Shown here one piece after another: positions 1 to 5,765 of a DNA stretch of 7,537 bases. Made by a program: the position numbers and the translations under genes. The notes beneath the pieces are model-generated. The model made no database searches. It was not told the origin of the DNA and was given only the letters and a program-made list of their open reading frames with translations. The first letter of the stretch is position 1. Every line of letters starts with the position of its first letter. This stretch comes from Flavobacteriaceae bacterium. Its GTDB lineage: Bacteria > Bacteroidota > Bacteroidia > Flavobacteriales > Flavobacteriaceae. The stretch covers positions 1 to 7,537 of the forward strand of contig CANHNG010000077.1 of NCBI GenBank assembly GCA_947461915.1, given 5' to 3'.

Positions 1-16
1 TATTTCATTTAAAGAA

Positions 17-44
17 TTTTAGATTTCAGATTTTAGATTTCAGA
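17..44. repeat. Two tandem copies of a 14-bp AT-rich unit
   Basis: The unit TTTTAGATTTCAGA occurs twice in direct succession, at 17-30 and 31-44, and the bases TT that follow begin a third partial copy. It lies just downstream of the methyltransferase stop codon, outside any coding region. Short AT-rich repeats of this sort are common between genes in Flavobacterium-like genomes. No function can be read from the sequence. Confidence 0.8.
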
Positions 45-63
45 TTAGCTCGTAGCTTAATCT
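42..63. other. Imperfect hairpin downstream of the methyltransferase gene
   Basis: AGATTAGCT (42-50) can pair with AGCTTAATCT (54-63) around a 3-base loop, leaving one unpaired base. It lies 23 bases past the stop codon of the minus-strand methyltransferase gene, where a transcript terminator would be expected. In the minus-strand transcript the U-rich stretch precedes the stem and does not follow it, so it is not a canonical intrinsic terminator. It could still be a 3'-end stabilising stem, or chance in AT-rich DNA. Confidence 0.3.
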
Positions 64-85
64 AAAAATAAAAAATCAAAAATCG

Positions 86-619
86 TTAATCTGCAATCTT
101 GATTCTCTCGGCGTAAACAATATAGTATCTCGGCGTAATCAGTCTCAGAAAAGGGCGAAAGCCAATTTTTTTGACCGGGTGTGTAAATTTCTCCCTGTCG
201 ATTATTTTCCAGCCTGTTTTTTCTAAAAGCCAATCCAATTGCCAATCTTCAAATTCATGGTAATGTCTGTCCCACATATCAGTTTTGCTTCGATACGCCG
301 GCGAAAACCACAATCGCAATGGAATAGAAATCAAAAGTTTATCACATTCCACATTTTCTAATATGGTGTAGGGATTCAATAAATGTTCAAAGATTTCAAA
401 AGCCGTAAAAACAGTATATTTTTCGTTTTGTAAAGCGGTTTGATTGTTGTCTATATCTTCACCGGTAGTGTTTTTTACAATGTATCCGTTTGCTTCCATT
501 ATCTTGGAAAAAGGATTAGGAACGCCTAAGTCGAAAATAGTTTCGGAGGTCGAAATGTGTTTTTGTAAAAATACTAAGGTGTGTTTGAATCTTTTGTTTG
601 GAAATGTTTTCTCGTACAT
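86..619 (-). CDS. Class I SAM-dependent methyltransferase (small, substrate unknown)
   Basis: This encodes a soluble protein of 177 residues with the outline of a class I (Rossmann-fold) SAM-dependent methyltransferase of the type 11/23 kind. Visible landmarks are a motif I-like stretch IFDLGVPNPF (about 28-37), an acidic segment GEDID (53-57) where the ribose-binding acidic residue is expected, FEIFEHLLNPY (74-84), which matches the E-x-x-E-H-L-x-x-P signature after strand 4, and RHYHEFEDWQLDWLLEKTGW (118-137), typical of the C-terminal half in this family. Motif I is degraded: only one Gly remains where DxGxGxG is usual. I chose the ATG at 617-619; the frame extends upstream to a TTG at 664, but the added residues do not look like family sequence. 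It is short for the family (often 200-250 residues). It follows the KAS III-like gene by 87 bp on the same strand, so co-transcription is possible. Substrate cannot be inferred. Confidence 0.75.
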   Translation of the reverse strand: MYEKTFPNKRFKHTLVFLQKHISTSETIFDLGVPNPFSKIMEANGYIVKNTTGEDIDNNQTALQNEKYTVFTAFEIFEHLLNPYTILENVECDKLLISIPLRLWFSPAYRSKTDMWDRHYHEFEDWQLDWLLEKTGWKIIDREKFTHPVKKIGFRPFLRLITPRYYIVYAERIKIAD

Positions 620-621
620 AG

Positions 622-633
622 TTATAGCTATAA
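622..633. promoter_or_regulatory. 12-bp perfect palindrome next to the methyltransferase start
   Basis: TTATAGCTATAA is a perfect palindrome ending two bases before the chosen ATG (617-619, minus strand). A second perfect palindrome, CGCCGCGGCG (648-657), lies about 15 bases further upstream and stands out as a GC island in AT-rich spacer. Either could be a protein-binding site or part of a leader RNA structure. There is no direct evidence of function, and 10-12 bp palindromes also arise by chance. Confidence 0.2.
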
Positions 634-706
634 AGGAAAGACTTGTCCGCCGCGGCGTAAGCAATCTCGCGTTCCAGAGTTTGATTAGGGGGTGTTAGCT
701 TTTTTT

Positions 707-1765
707 TTAATATCGATAAACAAAGGCATTGACGTTCATTCCTGCACCAACTGATGCAAAGAGGAGAATGTCTCCTTTGTGAAGTTTTTGATTTTCTATT
801 TTTCCATTTATCAATAAGTCAAAAAGGGTAGGGACGGTAGCTACGCTGCTATTTCCCAACTCATGAATACTCATAGGCATAATGTCTTTTGGAACTGATT
901 TGCCGTATAATTTATAGAACCGGTCGATTATGGCCTCATCCATTTTTTCGTTGGCCTGATGAATAAGAATTTTTTTCACGTCACTGATGCCTAATCCGCT
1001 TTTGTCCAAACAACTTTTCATAGCCGAAGGGACTTGACTCAGTGCAAATTCATAAATTTTCCGACCATACATTTTTATATAGCGGGTGTCTACATCTAAT
1101 GCTGGATTATATGATTTTCCAAAAAATAAATACCCTGCTTCATCGAGGGCGTAAGTGGCACTTTCATAGGATAATAGCCCGGTTTCGTCATCTGAAGCCT
1201 CAATTACGGTTGCTCCGGCGCCGTCTGAATAAATCATCGAATCCCTGTCGTGTGGATCCACCACTCTCGAAAGGGTTTCGGCACCTATTACCAAACAGCG
1301 TTTAGCCATGTTAGATTTGATAAAAGCATTGGCTTGAAGCACCCCTTCTATCCAACCTGGGCAACCAAAAAGAATGTCGTATGCGACACATTTTGGGTTT
1401 TTTATTTGTAATTTCTGTTTGACGCGAGTGGCTAAACTAGGAATTATGTCTGATTGTATTGCGCCGTGTTTTACATCGCCAAAATTGTGTGCAAAAATGA
1501 TATAATCAATAGTTTCAGGATCAATACCTGCGCTTTCAATTGCTTTTTTTGAAGCTAAAAAAGCCAAATCAGAAGTGGATTGTTCAGGTGCTGCATACCG
1601 TCTTTTTTCGATTCCCGTAATGCTTTTAAATTTCCCGATTACCACTTCATTTGGGTAGCCAAAAGGAGAGCCATCTTCATTTAAGAAAACATGTTCGCCA
1701 AAGTCAGTATTGGCGACCTTTATTTCTGGAATATAACTCCCTACTCCTGTTATTTTTATTTTCAT
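707..1765 (-). CDS. 3-oxoacyl-ACP synthase III-like enzyme (KAS III / FabH-like thiolase fold)
   Basis: This 352-residue cytoplasmic protein belongs to the ketoacyl-ACP synthase III family, which condenses an acyl-CoA starter with malonyl-ACP by a Cys-His-Asn triad. The triad is visible: Cys135 in ILFGCPGWIEG, His269 in LIHQANEKM, and Asn305 in HELGNSSVATVP. The N-terminus ITGVGSYIPE and the C-terminal glycine loop LLFASVGAGMN (about 334-344) are also typical. It is longer than housekeeping FabH (about 320-330 residues), partly because of an N-terminal insertion around 22-45, and the nucleophile context FGCPGW differs from the usual AACAGF/AACSGF. I therefore read it as a paralogous KAS III rather than the FabH that initiates bulk fatty acid synthesis, possibly for a secondary lipid or a specialised starter unit. 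The ATG at 1763-1765 has no Shine-Dalgarno sequence, as usual in Bacteroidota. It lies downstream of gcvP (202 bp gap) and upstream of the methyltransferase gene (87 bp), all on one strand. Confidence 0.88.
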   Translation of the reverse strand: MKIKITGVGSYIPEIKVANTDFGEHVFLNEDGSPFGYPNEVVIGKFKSITGIEKRRYAAPEQSTSDLAFLASKKAIESAGIDPETIDYIIFAHNFGDVKHGAIQSDIIPSLATRVKQKLQIKNPKCVAYDILFGCPGWIEGVLQANAFIKSNMAKRCLVIGAETLSRVVDPHDRDSMIYSDGAGATVIEASDDETGLLSYESATYALDEAGYLFFGKSYNPALDVDTRYIKMYGRKIYEFALSQVPSAMKSCLDKSGLGISDVKKILIHQANEKMDEAIIDRFYKLYGKSVPKDIMPMSIHELGNSSVATVPTLFDLLINGKIENQKLHKGDILLFASVGAGMNVNAFVYRY

Positions 1766-1868
1766 TGGAATATTTTATAAAAATATGGGCTAATTTATAG
1801 ATAAAAGAGCATGTTTTTCGATAAATTAAAAAAAATTAGTAATTTTATTTTAACCAACTTTGCCAATA

Positions 1869-1918
1869 ACAAGTTGTTTTTATTGTTTTTCAGATTAAAC
1901 TATACCATTTCAACTTGT
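1869..1918. repeat. Inverted repeat between gcvP and the KAS III-like gene
   Basis: ACAAGTTG (1869-1876) and its exact reverse complement CAACTTGT (1911-1918) are separated by 34 bases inside the 202-bp gap between the two minus-strand genes. The gap contains no credible coding region and no clear TAnnTTTG box on the minus strand. The arms could mark a regulator site or a long-range leader hairpin for the KAS III-like gene. An 8-bp match at this spacing may be chance. Confidence 0.25.
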
Positions 1919-1967
1919 GAAGGTAAAAAATTACAGGGTGTTTCTTTGTAGAGCTTTTATGAGTGCA

Positions 1968-4817
1968 TTAATGCTCTATATACGCTTCAATTGGAGCGCA
2001 GCTACACACTAAATTCCGGTCTCCAAAAGCGTCATCTGCTCTGCGAACAGTAGGCCAAAATTTATTTTCCGCAATATAATCTAATGGGAAAGCCGCTTTT
2101 TCTCTGCTATAAGGAAAATTCCAAACATCGGCAGTCAGCATTCCTAAAGTATGTGGAGCATTTTTAAGAACATTGTTTTTGTCTTCCAATGTAGCCGCTT
2201 CAATTTCTTTTCTGATGGAAATCATCGCCTCGCAAAAACGGTCTAATTCTTCCAAATTTTCGCTTTCTGTCGGTTCAATCATCAGGGTTCCGGCCACAGG
2301 GAACGAAACCGTAGGCGCATGGAAACCATAATCCATCAAACGTTTGGCAATGTCGGTAACTTCAATTCCTTTTTGTTTGAAAGGGCGACATTCCAAAATC
2401 ATTTCATGAGCGGCACGACCCATTTCTCCAGAATATAAGGTGTCGTAATGACCATTTAATTTTTCCTTGATGTAATTGGCGTTTAAAATGGCATACTTCG
2501 TGGCGTCTGTAACACCTTCTGCTCCTAACATCGAAATGTAGCCATAAGAAATCAAGCAAACCAAAGCCGAACCCCAAGGTGCAGCAGAAATTGCTGTAAT
2601 GGCGTTGTCTCCACCTGTTGGAATTAAAGGATTTGTTGGTAAAAAAGGAACTAATTGTGACGCAACACATATTGGGCCCACACCGGGTCCTCCGCCTCCG
2701 TGAGGAATTGCGAAAGTCTTGTGTAAATTTAAGTGGCAAACATCAGCGCCAATGGTAGCCGGATTGGTCAAGCCCACTTGCGCATTCATATTGGCACCAT
2801 CCATATAAACTTGCCCGCCATTATCGTGAATGATTTGTGTAATTTCTTTGATGGCACTTTCAAAAACACCGTGCGTGGAAGGATAAGTCACCATCAAACA
2901 TGATAAATCAGTTTTATGTTCAATTGCTTTTTCGCGTAAATCGTCAATATCAATATTTCCGTTCTCCAATGTTTTGGTGACAATCACTTTCATTCCAGCC
3001 ATAGCGGCTGAAGCCGGATTAGTTCCGTGTGCCGACGAGGGAATTAAGGCAATATTTCTGTGGTGATCGCCACGTGATTGATGATAGGCACGAATCACCA
3101 TCAATCCGGCATATTCTCCTTGCGCACCAGAATTAGGTTGTAAAGTCGTTCCTGCAAAACCTGTAATTACGTTTAATTGCTGTTCCAGTTTTCGTAACAT
3201 TTCTTGGTAACCTTGCGCTTGATCCAAGGGTGCAAACGGATGAATGTTGTTCCAAAGAGCGTTGCTCAATGGCAACATTTCGGCTGCAGCATTCAGCTTC
3301 ATGGTACAGGAACCCAACGAAATCATGGAGTGGTTTAAAGCCAAATCTTTACGTTCCAACATTTTGATATAACGCATCAAAGCTGTTTCTGAATGGTATT
3401 TATTGAAAACGTCGTGTTGCAAGAATGTTGAAGTTCTTACTAAATTAGAAGGGAAATGATTCGTTTCAGTCAAAGCTTCAATCGAAGTTGCCTGTATATT
3501 TTTTGCGGAAGCGAAAATCCCAACTATTTTATTTATATCGACAATACTGGTAGTTTCGTTCAAGGAAATGGAAACGGTATTTTCGTCGATATAGTAGAAA
3601 TTGACTTCGTTTTGTTCTGCTATGACTCGTACTTTTTTGGTATCCGATTTTACAACAATGGTATCAAAGAAAGCGGTATTGGTTTGTTGCAAACCTAATT
3701 TTTCCAATTCGTTTGCCAAAGTTGCTGCCAAGGCATGAATTTTATTGGCAATATATTGCAGGCCTTTTGGGCCGTGAAAAACAGCATACATCCCTGCCAT
3801 AACCGACAGTAAAACTTGCGCCGTGCAAATATTTGAAGTCGCTTTGTCGCGTTTGATGTGTTGTTCGCGAGTTTGCAAAGCCATCCGAAGCGCACGATTC
3901 CCATCAGTGTCAACAGTCACGCCAATAATTCTTCCCGGCATACTTCTTTTGTATTCGTCTTTTGTGGCAAAATAAGCCGCGTGCGGTCCGCCATAACCTA
4001 ACGGAATTCCGAAACGTTGTGTAGTTCCCACTACTACTGCCGCACCCATTTCTCCAGGAGGGGTCAATTTAGTTAAGCTTAAAATATCGGCTGCAACGGC
4101 TACTTTTATTTCGTTTGTGGCTGCTTTGGCAATAAAATCAGCATAATCATGCACTTGTCCATATTTGCCAGGATATTGAAGAATGGCTCCAAAATAATCG
4201 GTCGAAAAATCAAAATTTTTATGATTTCCGACGACTAATTCCACGCCAATAGGGGTGGAGCGGGTTTGTAAAACGGATAAAGTTTGTGGTAATATTTCTT
4301 CGGAAACGAAAAATTTATGGATGTTGTTTTTCTTTTGGTCACGGGAACGAACATCAAACAACAATGCCATTGCTTCGGCAGCGGCCGTTCCTTCGTCAAG
4401 CAAGGAAGCATTAGCAATTTCCATTCCGGTCAGTTCGATAACCATGGTTTGGAAATTCAAAATTGCTTCGAGACGACCTTGTGCAATTTCGGCCTGATAA
4501 GGGGTGTATGCGGTATACCATCCCGGGTTTTCGAGAATGTTTCTTTGAATTACGGCTGGTACGATAGCTTGATTGTAGCCTAAGCCAATATAGGACTGGA
4601 ACATTTTATTTTTAGCACCTAATTGCGTAATATGGTTGAGGTACTCATATTCAGTCATTGCAGGGTCTAAATCCAGTGGTTTTTTTAAGCGAATAGTATC
4701 CGGAAGAGTTTCATATAATAGCTGTTCGATAGACTCAACCCCAATTGTTTTCAACATGTGTTGAAGGTCGTTTTCTCTTGGTCCAATGTGTCTTAAAGCA
4801 AATGAATCTGTTTTCAT
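1968..4817 (-). CDS. gcvP: Glycine dehydrogenase (decarboxylating), P-protein of the glycine cleavage system
   Basis: GcvP is the PLP-dependent component of the glycine cleavage system. It decarboxylates glycine and transfers the aminomethyl group to the lipoyl arm of GcvH, feeding 5,10-methylenetetrahydrofolate through GcvT. The protein has 949 residues, full length for the single-chain form (E. coli about 957), with both halves on one polypeptide. It opens with the family hallmark FALRHIGP (6-13). The N-terminal half carries [15 protein letters not shown] (271-285) and TSNICTAQ (327-334). The C-terminal half carries LGSCTMKLN (501-509), [11 protein letters not shown] (594-604), [12 protein letters not shown] (681-692), the PLP-binding lysine Lys700 in LNLHKTF, and the glycine-rich loop [10 protein letters not shown] (706-715). 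The frame is intact. The ATG at 4815-4817 fits the family N-terminus and lacks a Shine-Dalgarno sequence. gcvT and gcvH are not in the window, so the system is not one operon here. No glycine riboswitch is visible in the short leader. Confidence 0.98.
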   Translation of the reverse strand: MKTDSFALRHIGPRENDLQHMLKTIGVESIEQLLYETLPDTIRLKKPLDLDPAMTEYEYLNHITQLGAKNKMFQSYIGLGYNQAIVPAVIQRNILENPGWYTAYTPYQAEIAQGRLEAILNFQTMVIELTGMEIANASLLDEGTAAAEAMALLFDVRSRDQKKNNIHKFFVSEEILPQTLSVLQTRSTPIGVELVVGNHKNFDFSTDYFGAILQYPGKYGQVHDYADFIAKAATNEIKVAVAADILSLTKLTPPGEMGAAVVVGTTQRFGIPLGYGGPHAAYFATKDEYKRSMPGRIIGVTVDTDGNRALRMALQTREQHIKRDKATSNICTAQVLLSVMAGMYAVFHGPKGLQYIANKIHALAATLANELEKLGLQQTNTAFFDTIVVKSDTKKVRVIAEQNEVNFYYIDENTVSISLNETTSIVDINKIVGIFASAKNIQATSIEALTETNHFPSNLVRTSTFLQHDVFNKYHSETALMRYIKMLERKDLALNHSMISLGSCTMKLNAAAEMLPLSNALWNNIHPFAPLDQAQGYQEMLRKLEQQLNVITGFAGTTLQPNSGAQGEYAGLMVIRAYHQSRGDHHRNIALIPSSAHGTNPASAAMAGMKVIVTKTLENGNIDIDDLREKAIEHKTDLSCLMVTYPSTHGVFESAIKEITQIIHDNGGQVYMDGANMNAQVGLTNPATIGADVCHLNLHKTFAIPHGGGGPGVGPICVASQLVPFLPTNPLIPTGGDNAITAISAAPWGSALVCLISYGYISMLGAEGVTDATKYAILNANYIKEKLNGHYDTLYSGEMGRAAHEMILECRPFKQKGIEVTDIAKRLMDYGFHAPTVSFPVAGTLMIEPTESENLEELDRFCEAMISIRKEIEAATLEDKNNVLKNAPHTLGMLTADVWNFPYSREKAAFPLDYIAENKFWPTVRRADDAFGDRNLVCSCAPIEAYIEH

Positions 4818-4848
4818 GTAATGGTAAAAGTGTTGTTTTTTTAAGCTG

Positions 4849-4856
4849 CAAATTTA
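4849..4856 (-). promoter_or_regulatory. Candidate Bacteroidota -7 promoter element for gcvP
   Basis: Read on the minus strand these bases are TAAATTTG, an exact match to the Bacteroidota primary sigma factor -7 consensus TAnnTTTG. Its position, about 31 bases before the gcvP ATG, implies a 5' leader of roughly 25 bases. The upstream -33 partner (TTTG) is poor: only TTTATT lies at about the right spacing (4873-4878). The match is good at -7 but the pair is incomplete. Confidence 0.4.
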
Positions 4857-4926
4857 TGGATTATTATCAATAATAAATGTGGTTCAAGCAGCTGATTCTT
4901 GGGAATCTTTCAACTAAAATCGTTAT

Positions 4927-4941
4927 TTGTTAACAACGTTG
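4927..4941. promoter_or_regulatory. Overlapping palindromes upstream of the membrane protein gene
   Basis: TTGTTAACAA (4927-4936) and CAACGTTG (4934-4941) are two perfect palindromes sharing three bases, 14-29 bases before the ATG at 4956. They lie in the 138-bp divergent spacer between gcvP and the membrane protein gene, so a regulator bound there could affect either gene. Just after them, TATTTTTG (4944-4951) matches TAnnTTTG on the plus strand, but it is so close to the ATG that it would give an essentially leaderless transcript. Function is speculative. Confidence 0.25.
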
Positions 4942-4955
4942 ATTATTTTTGTTGG

Positions 4956-5729
4956 ATGAAGATTTTTAGGGGAGTATTTGATATTTATATAGATGGCAGT
5001 ATCCACGTGGCTTTTGCCGTGTTATGTCTGCTTCAGATTACTGTTATTTCAAATCATTTGGTTTCTATGGACTATTTAGCTTTTTGTGTGTTTTTTGGAA
5101 CCGTTTTAGGATATAATTTTCTGAAATATTTTCAAGTTTTTAGAAAAGGCTTTTTTGGGTCCAATAAATATTACGCAATTATAATAGTGAGTGTTTTGGC
5201 AGGAGTAGGGTTTTTATTTTCTTTTAATGTATTGGAAATGATGATTCAGAAACTAATATTTTTTTCAGGATTATTCGTTTTGATATATCCTTTCCTAAGG
5301 AGATATGGCTGGTTGAAACTTTTTTTAGTAAGTTTCGTGGTTACTTTTATAACGGTATATATTCCTTTTCAAACTTTGAAATCTGTGCCTTTTGAATTTT
5401 ACATTGTCTTGATTCAACGTTTTTTTATACTTACTAGTTTGCTAATTCCTTTTGAAATAATGGACAGTAAAACGGATGAAAAAATCTTGAACACTCTACC
5501 TCAATTATTTGGTATCAATAACGCTAAATTATTTGGAATTGTATTAGTAATTCCATTTATTCTTTTAGAGTTTTTAAAACAGAATCCCAGTTATCTAGTG
5601 CTGCCAATAGGAATTGTTACGGTTTTGTTTATTGACTTCACGGAATGGAAAAGAAACAAATATTATACCTCTTTTTGGGTTGAAAGTGTGCCGATTTTAT
5701 GGTGGTTGATGTTGGTTTTATTTCAATAA
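4956..5729 (+). CDS. Polytopic membrane protein, UbiA prenyltransferase-like
   Basis: This 257-residue protein is almost entirely hydrophobic, with about eight to nine predicted membrane segments (roughly 15-33, 37-56, 72-92, 97-113, 119-137, 148-166, 192-208, 211-227, 238-256). The polar loop PFEIMDSKTDEKILNTLPQLFG (165-186) resembles the second acidic motif of UbiA-superfamily prenyltransferases (D-x-x-x-D followed by TLP-x-x-x-G), with Glu167, Asp170 and Asp174. UbiA enzymes join an isoprenoid diphosphate to an aromatic or other acceptor in the membrane, using Mg2+ held by two Asp-rich motifs. The expected first motif NDxxDxxxD appears only as YNFLKYFQVF (53-62), without acidic residues, so prenyltransferase activity is doubtful. 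I chose the ATG at 4956 because the upstream extension to 4899 adds 19 residues with no family character. It is divergent from gcvP and convergent with the peptidase gene. It is visibly more AT-rich than its neighbours, partly because hydrophobic residues favour T-rich codons. Substrate unknown. Confidence 0.65.
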   Translation: MKIFRGVFDIYIDGSIHVAFAVLCLLQITVISNHLVSMDYLAFCVFFGTVLGYNFLKYFQVFRKGFFGSNKYYAIIIVSVLAGVGFLFSFNVLEMMIQKLIFFSGLFVLIYPFLRRYGWLKLFLVSFVVTFITVYIPFQTLKSVPFEFYIVLIQRFFILTSLLIPFEIMDSKTDEKILNTLPQLFGINNAKLFGIVLVIPFILLEFLKQNPSYLVLPIGIVTVLFIDFTEWKRNKYYTSFWVESVPILWWLMLVLFQ

Positions 5730-5758
5730 AAAACCGAAACATTTCTGTTTCGGTTTTT
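5729..5758. terminator. Bidirectional intrinsic terminator between convergent genes
   Basis: A perfect 13-bp stem, AAAAACCGAAACA (5729-5741) with TGTTTCGGTTTTT (5746-5758), encloses the 4-base loop TTTC. The GC-containing core is flanked by A-run and T-run, so the transcript from either strand ends in a U-tract. It begins at the last base of the membrane protein stop codon and ends 7 bases before the stop codon of the opposing peptidase gene, as expected for a terminator shared by convergent genes. Confidence 0.9.
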
Positions 5759-5765
5759 ATAAAAT

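Noticed and set aside
57..245. Minus-strand 62-residue open frame overlapping the methyltransferase 3' end
   Set aside because: It overlaps the better-supported methyltransferase in another frame, and its translation shows no recognisable family feature.
620..664. N-terminal extension of the methyltransferase to a TTG at 664
   Set aside because: The added residues have no family character and cross the GC palindrome; the ATG at 617-619 gives a natural N-terminus.
1949..1978. Hairpin TAGAGC/GCTCTA overlapping the gcvP stop codon as a terminator
   Set aside because: The stem is only 6 bp with an 18-base loop and no U-tract follows on the minus strand. The palindrome GCATTAATGC within it lies across the last codons and the stop of gcvP and may be chance.
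3456..3913. Short open frames on both strands inside gcvP
   Set aside because: They lie wholly within the intact, highly recognisable gcvP frame, and their translations show no domain features.
4894..4907. Small hairpin GATTC-TTGG-GAATC in the divergent spacer
   Set aside because: A 5-bp stem alone is too weak to distinguish from chance in AT-rich DNA.
4899..4955. Longer start for the membrane protein at the ATG at 4899
   Set aside because: The extra 19 residues run through the palindromic, promoter-like spacer and do not resemble the start of the first membrane segment; the ATG at 4956 is preferred.
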